The notes below the pieces were generated by a model. The model was not told the DNA's origin, did no database searches, and saw only the letters and a program-made list of their open reading frames with translations. DNA of 64,000 nucleotides. Origin: Cyclobacteriaceae bacterium. Lineage in GTDB: Bacteria; Bacteroidota; Bacteroidia; Cytophagales; Cyclobacteriaceae. Made by a program: the position numbers and the translations under genes. Below, one piece after another: positions 43,142 through 51,121 of this stretch (position 1 is the first letter of the stretch; every line of letters starts with the position of its first letter). Location: the NCBI GenBank assembly GCA_025808415.1, contig CP075525.1, positions 3,085,501 through 3,149,500 on the forward strand. Reading direction: 5' to 3'.

Positions 43142-44779
43142 TTATCCGATATTTCGTGATGTATTGATTACGTTAACGCCATTAAAGCGTGCAGTGGATG
43201 ATCCGTGCGACACAGCACTGATCTGTCCGGGTTGTCCCTTACCATCAAAGAACGAACCACCTAAACGATAATCCCGCTCATCAGCTATGCCGGTGCAGGC
43301 ATTCCAGAAATCCTGGGTGTTGGCCTGGTAGGCCACATCACGCAGCATGCCTTCAATTTTTCCATTCTTTATTTCATAGAATAGCTGACCCCCAAACTGG
43401 AAGTTATAACGCTGCTGATCGATAGAGAACGAACCATCGCCAATAATGTAAATTCCTTTTTCAACTCCTTTGATCAGATCTTCAACGGTCTTTCCATCCT
43501 TACCGGCCTGAAGCGACACATTAGGCATGCGCTGGAATTGAACGCTGCTCCAATTATCCGCATAGCAACATCCTTGCGATTCACTCAGTCCAAGAATATG
43601 CGCCTGGTCACGGATGGCTTGATAGTTCACCAGGATACCGTCTTTGATAATATCCCAGCGCTTGCACGGCACACCTTCATCGTCATAACCTACTGCGCCA
43701 AGTGAACCTACCTGTGTTTTATCAGCAAACAAATTCACAATAGGGCTGCCGAAATTGAATTTCTTTGATTGCCACTTATCCAAGGTAAGAAAACTTGTGC
43801 CGGCATAGTTGGCTTCATAACCCAGCACACGGTCAAGTTCGGAAGGGTGGCCTACAGATTCGTGAATCGTTAACCACAGGTGTGAAGGATCAAGGATTAA
43901 ATCATACTTACCTGCTTCAACCGATTTGGCTTTCAATTTTTCACCAACTTGCTGAGCACCTAACCTTGCGTCTTCAATCATGTCGTAACGATCTTTATAT
44001 AAGACTGTTTGGCCTTGGATTTTATCCAGCGGCCTTGCATACAGGTACTCGTACCCCATGCCCATAGGTGAGCTCAGGGAATTTCGTGTATCGAACTTGC
44101 CCGTGGCGGCATCAATCTTAGTAATAAAGAATGTAGGCCATATGCGGTGAACATCCTGATCGATATAGGAACCATCGGTGGATGCAAAATATTTTTGCTC
44201 ATTTACAATGAACATAAATGAGTTAATGTAGCTGGCGCCTTCTTTTAAAGCTGCATCATTCACATTTAAAAGAAGATCAACTTTTTCTTTGATGGGAACT
44301 TCAAAAGCATTTTTCTCGATGGGTGCCTTCCAACTCACTTCACCCAAACCTTTTTGCGGGGCCAGTTGAACAGGGTCGATCAACAATCGTGAGTTTTCTT
44401 TCGCAATGGCAACTGCCAGCTCCGCTGTTTTGGCAATACTATCGTTATCCAACTTGTCGGTTGCGGCAAAGCCCCAGCTTCCGTTGGATATTACCCGAAT
44501 GCCCATGCCAAACGATTCGGTGTTAACAATGTTTTGAACCTTGTCTTCACGGGTAATGATAAACTGATTCAGGTAGCGACCAATGCGGACATCCGTATAG
44601 GTGGCTCCTTTACTGCGGGCGGCATTTAAGGCCAAATCGGCCATGCGCTTTTTTAGTGCAGGGTCAACAGGTTCAAGCGCCTGCTGCCAGGCAATGGGGT
44701 TTCCCATCACGGGTATACCCGGAAGCACGGTGGCCGCAGCACCCATGCCGGTTAAATAAATAAAGTCTCTTCGTTTCAA
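43142..44779 (-). CDS. TldD-type metalloprotease with twin-arginine leader (pair 1)
   Basis: 545 residues. Leader MKRRDFIYLTGMGAAATVLP resembles a Tat signal (RRDF then a weakly hydrophobic stretch). Zinc motif WLTIHESVGHPSELDRVLGY near residue 304 (HExxxH). Other TldD blocks: TYTDVRIGRYLNQFIITRED, NTESFGMGIRVISNGSWGFA and QGCCYADNWSSVQFQRMPNV. If exported, it would be a periplasmic peptidase unlike the cytoplasmic E. coli TldD. Its TldE partner follows directly; see the finding on one-sided signals. Confidence 0.9.
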   Translation of the reverse strand: MKRRDFIYLTGMGAAATVLPGIPVMGNPIAWQQALEPVDPALKKRMADLALNAARSKGATYTDVRIGRYLNQFIITREDKVQNIVNTESFGMGIRVISNGSWGFAATDKLDNDSIAKTAELAVAIAKENSRLLIDPVQLAPQKGLGEVSWKAPIEKNAFEVPIKEKVDLLLNVNDAALKEGASYINSFMFIVNEQKYFASTDGSYIDQDVHRIWPTFFITKIDAATGKFDTRNSLSSPMGMGYEYLYARPLDKIQGQTVLYKDRYDMIEDARLGAQQVGEKLKAKSVEAGKYDLILDPSHLWLTIHESVGHPSELDRVLGYEANYAGTSFLTLDKWQSKKFNFGSPIVNLFADKTQVGSLGAVGYDDEGVPCKRWDIIKDGILVNYQAIRDQAHILGLSESQGCCYADNWSSVQFQRMPNVSLQAGKDGKTVEDLIKGVEKGIYIIGDGSFSIDQQRYNFQFGGQLFYEIKNGKIEGMLRDVAYQANTQDFWNACTGIADERDYRLGGSFFDGKGQPGQISAVSHGSSTARFNGVNVINTSRNIG

Positions 44780-44934
44780 GTGATTTGGGGTTTAATTGTC
44801 TCTACTTATTAATGATACAGAATCATGAAGATTAGTACATCTTCCCATCCATTTAGTTACAGTTCAAGTTAGGAAAAGATTTGAGTGGCCGTATAGCTGT
44901 TTTGGCAGATTGTTATTGTGTGAAAAACAAAAAA

Positions 44935-44972
44935 CGCTCAAAACCACCATAATCAAATGATGACTTTGAGCG
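44935..44972 (-). terminator. Terminator after the second TldE gene
   Basis: On the minus strand CGCTCAAA pairs with TTTGAGCG around a 22-base loop, followed by TTTTTTG. It lies 24 bases after the stop of the gene at 44997-46373, so the two TldD/TldE groups are separate transcripts or partly terminated. Confidence 0.8.
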
Positions 44973-44996
44973 CCATAAATCAATTTAACTCAAAGG

Positions 44997-46373
44997 CTAA
45001 ACCGCATCCGACAAGCTGCTGAACGTAAAGTCGCGGATTTTCATGGCCGGGATTAATGAGCCTCCGCCAAAGCCGCTTACGCGTTGCTGTTTGCCTAATG
45101 TCTCCAAATTGTTCAGCATAATAATCGGACTTTCATTGAAGCGGAAATTTTTGATCGGGTGTTTGATCTTCCCGTTCTCAATAAAAAAAGTTCCATCGCG
45201 GGTTAACCCGGTGTACAGCAAGGTTTGCGGATCAACAGCACGGATGTACCAGAAGCGGGTTACCAGCACACCGCGTTTAGTGTCCTTGATCATATCTTCG
45301 AGCGATGCCTTACCACCTTCCATAATCCGGTTACCAAAAAACGCCACCGGTTCAACACCTTTTTGTGCCGCCCAGTAACGATCGTACACCAGGTTTTTTA
45401 CAGCACCGTTGGTGATGATTTCCATTTTCTTTCTCGGCAGCCCGCCTCCAATGCCGCCACCACCGCCTCCGCCAAAACCACCACCTCCGCCACCGGCCCA
45501 CGGTGATGCGGGCACATCGTCATTCCAGGGATCGGTGTAAATGTTTACGCGTTCATCAACAATCTTTTCGCCCAATTTTGTACCACCGCCCTTCTTCGAC
45601 ATAAAGCTCCTGCCTTCATCAGCCGTGCGCGCATTCAAACTACCAAAGATCAGGTTGATCAAATCACCGGCTGCGTTGGGCTCAAGGATTACGGTATACT
45701 TGCCAGGCTCAATGGCTTTCGGGTTGCGGGATTGCAACGCCTTATCAATCGCAATTTTAGACGCTTCAGAAGTGTTGAGTTTACTCACATCATTGAAGTT
45801 ACGTTGCACCCAACCCGAGCCGGTTTCATCGTTGGTGCGCATGGTCACGGTAAAGTCAACACTGGTAGATTGGTTGTAGGCAAACAAACCTTTGCTGTTC
45901 ATCATGGAGGTAAAGCCACGGTTGTCTTCTAAATAACCTGCTGCGGTAATATTTTTTGCGGCTGCCGGGTTAATACTGTTGGCCGCTGCTTGCGCCCGGT
46001 AATCGGGGTTAATTTTGGCCGTGGCTTCTGAAAATGTTTTGGACTCAGGACCATAGGTTTGCGGACCAAGCGGTTCCATAAACTCCGGGTTCTCAGGAGC
46101 CAGTTGCGCCAACTCTTCTGAACGTCTTACGGTTCGTTCAATCGATGCATCATCAAATTCGTTGATGGTGGCCGAACCGGATTTCTTACCAAAGTAAGAT
46201 GATACACCCAGGCTCACGTTGCTGTCTTCACCGGCTGTTGATACGCTGTTACGCGCATAACGGATATTCCCCCCATCATTTCCGTTCAGGGTAACTTCGC
46301 AGCCATCGGCCTTGGAAAAGCTGATCACTTTTTCCAATATCTTCTTTGCTTCTTCTTTAGATAGTATTGCCAT
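44997..46373 (-). CDS. TldE/PmbA-type subunit with glycine-rich insert (group 2)
   Basis: 458 residues, no signal peptide (MAILSKEEAKKILEKVISFS). Close paralogue of the protein at 41803: CEVTLNGNDGGNIRYARNSV, SEELAQLAPENPEFMEPLGP, IKHPIKNFRFNESPIIMLNN. It differs by an insert near residue 294, GGGGGGFGGGGGGGIGGG, where the paralogue has a short loop (STWSGDGLPQEK). The insert is encoded by GGT/GGC-rich repeats and may have arisen by slippage. No zinc motif. Confidence 0.9.
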   Translation of the reverse strand: MAILSKEEAKKILEKVISFSKADGCEVTLNGNDGGNIRYARNSVSTAGEDSNVSLGVSSYFGKKSGSATINEFDDASIERTVRRSEELAQLAPENPEFMEPLGPQTYGPESKTFSEATAKINPDYRAQAAANSINPAAAKNITAAGYLEDNRGFTSMMNSKGLFAYNQSTSVDFTVTMRTNDETGSGWVQRNFNDVSKLNTSEASKIAIDKALQSRNPKAIEPGKYTVILEPNAAGDLINLIFGSLNARTADEGRSFMSKKGGGTKLGEKIVDERVNIYTDPWNDDVPASPWAGGGGGGFGGGGGGGIGGGLPRKKMEIITNGAVKNLVYDRYWAAQKGVEPVAFFGNRIMEGGKASLEDMIKDTKRGVLVTRFWYIRAVDPQTLLYTGLTRDGTFFIENGKIKHPIKNFRFNESPIIMLNNLETLGKQQRVSGFGGGSLIPAMKIRDFTFSSLSDAV

Positions 46374-46469
46374 GATTAATTCAGGATTTAAAATTCAATA
46401 TTCAGTTTTATTGTTGTCGATTGCTTCAAGGTTCTGTTCAATCTTGAATTTTGAACCTTGAATTTCGAA

Positions 46470-48110
46470 TTATATTGTTCTTCCAGTATTGATCACATTC
46501 ACTCCGTTAAAGCGTGCTGTTGCCGATCCGTGTGAAACTGCATTGGATTGGCTGGGCTGACCTTTACCATCGTTGAAGGCTCCGTTCAACCGGTAATCAC
46601 GTTCATCACAAATCTGAACACACGAGTTCCAGAACTCTTGCGTGTTGGCCTGATACGCTACATCTTTCAACATACCCTCAATTTTTCCATTCTTGATTTC
46701 GAAAAACAGCACACCACCAAACTGGAAGTTGTAACGCTGCTGATCGATGGAGAAGGAGCCATCTTTAACAATGTAGATTCCTTTCTCAACTCCGGAAATC
46801 ATCTGTTCGGGCGTTAGCCTATCCTTACCCGGTTGCAGCGAAACATTGGGCATGCGTTGGAATTGAACATCGCTCCAGCTCTGTGAATAACAGCAGCCAT
46901 GCGATTCTTTTAAGCCTATAATGTGTGCCTGATCGCGGATGGCCTGGTAGTCCACCAGTATACCATCTTTAATCAGATGCCAGCGCTTGCACTTTACCCC
47001 TTCATCATCATACCCGACAGCACCCAACGAACCCACTTCGGTTTTATCGGCATCGAAGTTTACGATCTTGCTTCCAAACTGAAACTTCTTCGACTCCCAC
47101 TTATCTTTAGTAAGAAAACTTGTGCCGGCAAAATTGGCTTCATAGCCCAGTACACGGTCAAGCTCGGTAGGGTGGCCAACCGACTCGTGAATGGTGAGCC
47201 ATAAATGCGATGGCTCCAGCACCAGGTCGTACTTGCCGGGCTCAACTGATTTAGCAGCAATCATCTGCTTAGCCTGCTCAGCTGCCATGGTTGCATCTTC
47301 TACTATGTCGTATGATTTATTATAGAGAATGATGCCGCCCGGTCCTTGTATTTTATCTTCGGCTTTTCCATCCAGGTATTCATAGCCCATACCTACCGGT
47401 GCACTGAAGGCTGAACGGTTTTTAAACTGTCCCGATGCGCGGTCAACCATGGACACGGAAAAATTCGGCCAGGTGCGGTGAATGTCCTGATCGATGTACG
47501 AGCCATCAGAGGAAGCAAAGTACTTCTGTTCGTTCACCAAAAAGATTAAACTATTGACAAAGCTCGCCCCTTTTTCCATGGCTTTTGCATTCGCATTCAG
47601 CAGCAGGTCAACTTTGTCCTTTACTGGAACTTCAAATCCATTCTTCTTAATGGGGGTTTTCCAATTCACTTCACCATAGGCAGCAACAGGAACCAGTTTA
47701 ACCGGCTCTTTCTGAAATTTCGAATTGGCCTTTGCGATGGCTACAGCACGCTCGGTAGTTTTCTTGATACCATCAGCCGTAACATCATTGCTGGCTGCAA
47801 AGCCCCAGGTACCGTTTACGATCACCCGAACACCGGCACCAAACGATTCGGTGTTTATAATGCCCTGAACTTTGCGTTCGCGTGTTGTCACAAACTGGTT
47901 CAGGTAGCGCCCGATGCGCACATCGGTGTAGGTGGCGCCTAAGGATTTAGCGGTGTTGAGCGCCACATCGGCTAATTGCTTTTTCTGACTTGTATCAAGT
48001 CGTGGTGTTAACAAGAAAGCAATATCTACAGGTTGACCAAATGCCCCAAATGGAAGCATGGCAACACCTGCACTCATACCCGCCAATTGAATAAAATCCC
48101 GTCTCTTCAT
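46470..48110 (-). CDS. TldD-type metalloprotease with twin-arginine leader (group 2, copy a)
   Basis: 546 residues. Leader MKRRDFIQLAGMSAGVAMLP. Zinc motif LTIHESVGHPTELDRVLGYE near residue 308 (HExxxH). ATYTDVRIGRYLNQFVTTRE and LKESHGCCYSQSWSDVQFQR match the two neighbours; roughly the same length and plan as 48121-49761. It starts ten bases after the stop of that gene, and 96 bases (low-complexity AATTC-type repeats) separate it from the TldE gene. Confidence 0.9.
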   Translation of the reverse strand: MKRRDFIQLAGMSAGVAMLPFGAFGQPVDIAFLLTPRLDTSQKKQLADVALNTAKSLGATYTDVRIGRYLNQFVTTRERKVQGIINTESFGAGVRVIVNGTWGFAASNDVTADGIKKTTERAVAIAKANSKFQKEPVKLVPVAAYGEVNWKTPIKKNGFEVPVKDKVDLLLNANAKAMEKGASFVNSLIFLVNEQKYFASSDGSYIDQDIHRTWPNFSVSMVDRASGQFKNRSAFSAPVGMGYEYLDGKAEDKIQGPGGIILYNKSYDIVEDATMAAEQAKQMIAAKSVEPGKYDLVLEPSHLWLTIHESVGHPTELDRVLGYEANFAGTSFLTKDKWESKKFQFGSKIVNFDADKTEVGSLGAVGYDDEGVKCKRWHLIKDGILVDYQAIRDQAHIIGLKESHGCCYSQSWSDVQFQRMPNVSLQPGKDRLTPEQMISGVEKGIYIVKDGSFSIDQQRYNFQFGGVLFFEIKNGKIEGMLKDVAYQANTQEFWNSCVQICDERDYRLNGAFNDGKGQPSQSNAVSHGSATARFNGVNVINTGRTI

Positions 48111-48120
48111 AGTGGTGGTT

Positions 48121-49761
48121 TTAAATTGTACGGCCTGTGTTAATTACGTTCACACCGTTGAACCGCGAAGTTGAACTGCCATGCGAAACGGCACTCACTT
48201 GTGATGGCTGGCCCTTTCCATCGAAGAACGAGCCGAACATGCGGTAATCGCGTTCATCGCAAATTTTTACACAACTGTTCCAGAATTCCTGGGTATTTGA
48301 CTGGTAGGCAACATCGTTAAGCATGCCTTCAATTTTTCCATTCTTGATTTCGTAGAATACTGTTCCGCCAAATTGAAAATTGTAGCGTTGCTGATCGATG
48401 GAGTATGATCCTCGGCCTGCTATATAAATTCCTTTCTCTACATCTTTGATCATTTCATCGATGGTGTACGGGTCTTTTCCGGGTGCTAACGAAACGTTTG
48501 GCATACGTTGGAACTGAACATCACTCCAGCCTTGTGCATAACAACATCCATGCGATTCATTCTGACCAATAATATGCACCTGGTCGCGGATGGCCTGGTA
48601 ATTAACCAGTATTCCATCTTTAATTAAATCCCAACGCTTGCATTTCACACCTTCATCATCGTAACCAACAGCGCCCAATGAACCGGGTTGTGTTTTGTCT
48701 GCGAAAATGTTAACAAGCTTACTTCCATAATTAAAGTTGCCTGCCTTCAACTTATCCAGCGTAGCGAAACTTGTTCCGGCATAGTTTGCTTCGTAGCCCA
48801 ACACCCGATCAAGTTCCAACGGGTGGCCTACCGATTCGTGAATGGTTAAGCCCAGGTGGTTTGGCTCAAGCACCAAATCATATTTGCCCGGCTCTACTGA
48901 TTTAGCGTTTATCATTTCCTTTGCCTGCTTTGCGGCAAGGGTAGCATCTTCAATCATGTCATAACTGTTCCGGTACAACATCACATCCGCAGGACCTTTA
49001 ACTTTATCTACAGCTTTCGGTATCATGTATTCATACCCCATGCCCATCGGAGCACTCAAAGCATCGCGACTTTTAAATTTACCGGAAGCCCGGTCAATGG
49101 CAGAAACTGTAAAGGTTGGCCAAATGCGGTGCACATCCTGATCGATGTACGATCCATCGGTCGATGCAAAATACTTCTGCTCATTTACCTGGAAGAGGTT
49201 GGCGTTGGCAAAGGTGGCACCGTTCTTTAAGGCAGCCGCATTGGCGCCCAGCAATAATTCTACTTTTTCGGAAACCGGAACTTCAAATGCATTTTTTTGA
49301 ATGGGCGTTTTCCAGGTAACATCACCATATCCGGGTGTTGGCGCCAGCTTTACAGGTTCTTTCTGAAATTTTGAATTCGCTTTCGCGATGGCCACAGCTT
49401 GTTGTGTGGCTTTTCGTATACCATCATCTGTAACGTTATTGGTGGCGGCAAAGCCCCAGGTGCCGTTTACAATTACACGGATGCCCGTACCGAATGATTC
49501 GGTATTGGTGATGTTCTGTACGCGGTTCTCACGCGTAGTGATAAACTGGTTCAGGTACCGGCCAATGCGCACATCGGCATACGTAGCGCCTAACGACCTT
49601 GCTGTGTTTAAAGCTACGTCAGCCAATTGTTTTTTCTGTGCAACACTTATACGCGGGGCAAGTAGTACATCCAGGGAAACAGCATTGCCTATCATCGGGA
49701 AAGGCACCAGCATGCCACCTATACCCAGCCCCGCCAACTGTACAAAATCTCTTCGTTTCAA
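48121..49761 (-). CDS. TldD-type metalloprotease with twin-arginine leader (group 2, copy b)
   Basis: 546 residues. Leader MKRRDFVQLAGLGIGGMLVP. Zinc motif LTIHESVGHPLELDRVLGYE near residue 308. Tandem paralogue of the gene at 46470 with the same blocks, so the pair arose by local duplication; a third copy is at 43142. First gene of this group, downstream of the porP terminator. Confidence 0.9.
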   Translation of the reverse strand: MKRRDFVQLAGLGIGGMLVPFPMIGNAVSLDVLLAPRISVAQKKQLADVALNTARSLGATYADVRIGRYLNQFITTRENRVQNITNTESFGTGIRVIVNGTWGFAATNNVTDDGIRKATQQAVAIAKANSKFQKEPVKLAPTPGYGDVTWKTPIQKNAFEVPVSEKVELLLGANAAALKNGATFANANLFQVNEQKYFASTDGSYIDQDVHRIWPTFTVSAIDRASGKFKSRDALSAPMGMGYEYMIPKAVDKVKGPADVMLYRNSYDMIEDATLAAKQAKEMINAKSVEPGKYDLVLEPNHLGLTIHESVGHPLELDRVLGYEANYAGTSFATLDKLKAGNFNYGSKLVNIFADKTQPGSLGAVGYDDEGVKCKRWDLIKDGILVNYQAIRDQVHIIGQNESHGCCYAQGWSDVQFQRMPNVSLAPGKDPYTIDEMIKDVEKGIYIAGRGSYSIDQQRYNFQFGGTVFYEIKNGKIEGMLNDVAYQSNTQEFWNSCVKICDERDYRMFGSFFDGKGQPSQVSAVSHGSSTSRFNGVNVINTGRTI

Positions 49762-49819
49762 GGTGATTGTGATTTAGTTTTTACCGTATTCAAGAAGTGA
49801 AAACTATCGAAAAAAAATT

Positions 49820-49845
49820 AAGGGCACCAAAAATTTGATGCCCTT
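49820..49845 (-). terminator. Terminator after the porP gene
   Basis: On the minus strand AAGGGCA pairs with TGCCCTT around a 12-base loop, followed by AATTTTTTTT. Downstream of the PorP/SprF stop by 29 bases. Confidence 0.85.
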
Positions 49846-49874
49846 TGCTATTAGTTTATGTAAGTGGCTGAAAT

Positions 49875-50945
49875 TTAAAAATCCGGACACGGGATAATCA
49901 ATTTATCCCGTGGCGGCTTGCGCGGGTCGCGCATCGGCCAGGTGTACACCAGGCTGAACTCATGCGCCCCACCGCTTCCGGCACCCAGTTTGGAAATGGT
50001 GTAATCATAACTGTAACCAATATTGAGCGCTTGTTTTGCGCCAATGTTGGTGAAGCCCAGCAATAATACAATCGACTCATTATTAACAAAGCCATTCACC
50101 TGTTTGTACGGAACACCGCGATACCATAATCCCAGCACCAACGGCTCGGCCGTATAATAAAGACCAAGATCGAGTTGATCAAACTGACCCTGATGACGGT
50201 ATTGAAAGGCCGGGGATATGCTCCGCTCTGCTTCTTGAGCATACAATCCACTGCCCTTAACCCCGGGCTTCATTTTGTATTTAAACCCACCATGCACCGA
50301 TAACTTGATCGGCAACGGACTATTCTCATCTACAATCGACTGGTTAGGTTGGTTCAGGTGAAAAGCCGCCACGCCTAACCATGCTGTTTTGGTAAAGAAC
50401 ACGCCACCCAATGAAAGGTCAACAAAAGTTTTGCTAAAGTTGGTCACAAACTGTTCGGCTGTGGAAGGGGAAATCAATTGACCGGTTGTGGGATCGAACT
50501 GATCGCCAAACGTGAGCTTATTGAAATTTATATCTCTATTATAAAGTGACACTTGAGCACCCGGCCTGAAGCCCAGGTTTTTTGAAAACTGAAGCTCGTA
50601 TGAGTACTGCAAACCCACGTTAAGGGAACGCAATCCGGCAAGTCCCTCCACATCGCGGGTTAAAATTATACCTACCCCACTGCGCTTATCTTCAATAAAA
50701 TAATCAAAGTAAGCCGACATGGTAGTGAAGTTGGCATCAATAGCCGGCCATTGGTTGCGGTAATTGATCCCTGCACGGGCTTGACCGGTACCGCCTGCCA
50801 ACGCTGGGTTAAGGTAAAGTGGCGCTGCATAAAACTGCGAAAACTGTGGGTCCTGTGCAGTTACTTCTGTTTTGGCAGCAAGCATTAACAACCCGATAAC
50901 AAGGAGCAAAAAAAATGGCTTACTGATTGTTTTATGATTTGGCAT
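49875..50945 (-). CDS. PorP/SprF-family type IX secretion membrane protein
   Basis: 356 residues. Signal peptide (FFLLLVIGLLMLAAKTEVTA) followed by the family opening QDPQFSQFYAAPLYLNPALA and GQARAGINYRNQWPAIDANF. Beta-barrel-like C-terminal region to the end (HEFSLVYTWPMRDPR). PorP/SprF proteins help secrete or anchor type IX cargo with type B C-terminal domains at the outer membrane. It faces away from the 1741-residue cargo gene across a 176-base spacer, the frequent porP-cargo arrangement. Confidence 0.95.
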   Translation of the reverse strand: MPNHKTISKPFFLLLVIGLLMLAAKTEVTAQDPQFSQFYAAPLYLNPALAGGTGQARAGINYRNQWPAIDANFTTMSAYFDYFIEDKRSGVGIILTRDVEGLAGLRSLNVGLQYSYELQFSKNLGFRPGAQVSLYNRDINFNKLTFGDQFDPTTGQLISPSTAEQFVTNFSKTFVDLSLGGVFFTKTAWLGVAAFHLNQPNQSIVDENSPLPIKLSVHGGFKYKMKPGVKGSGLYAQEAERSISPAFQYRHQGQFDQLDLGLYYTAEPLVLGLWYRGVPYKQVNGFVNNESIVLLLGFTNIGAKQALNIGYSYDYTISKLGAGSGGAHEFSLVYTWPMRDPRKPPRDKLIIPCPDF

Positions 50946-51087
50946 CGTGGCAAATTAAAGCGATTCGTGAAACTTAAAAAACAACAGGCGGGCAAACAAC
51001 CTCCTTTTCTGATTCTTAACGATATTTTTAGGCAAATTGTATACTTTAGCGATGGTTGGGCGTTTAGAAATTGACCGTTTACCACAT

Positions 51088-51102
51088 TTAAACTTAGTTT
51101 AA
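51088..51102. promoter_or_regulatory. Inverted repeat in the porP/cargo intergenic region
   Basis: TTAAACT-T-AGTTTAA is a perfect 15-bp palindrome, 19 bases before the cargo gene start and in the same spacer as the porP promoter. Upstream, TACTTTAG (51042-51049) is a one-mismatch -7-like element. An operator function is a guess. Confidence 0.4.
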
Positions 51103-51121
51103 GGTACATAGTGAGATAACC

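Noticed and set aside
46374..46469. AATTC/TTGAA-rich spacer as a regulatory site
   Set aside because: Low-complexity sequence of a kind common between genes in these genomes; no palindrome or promoter of convincing quality.
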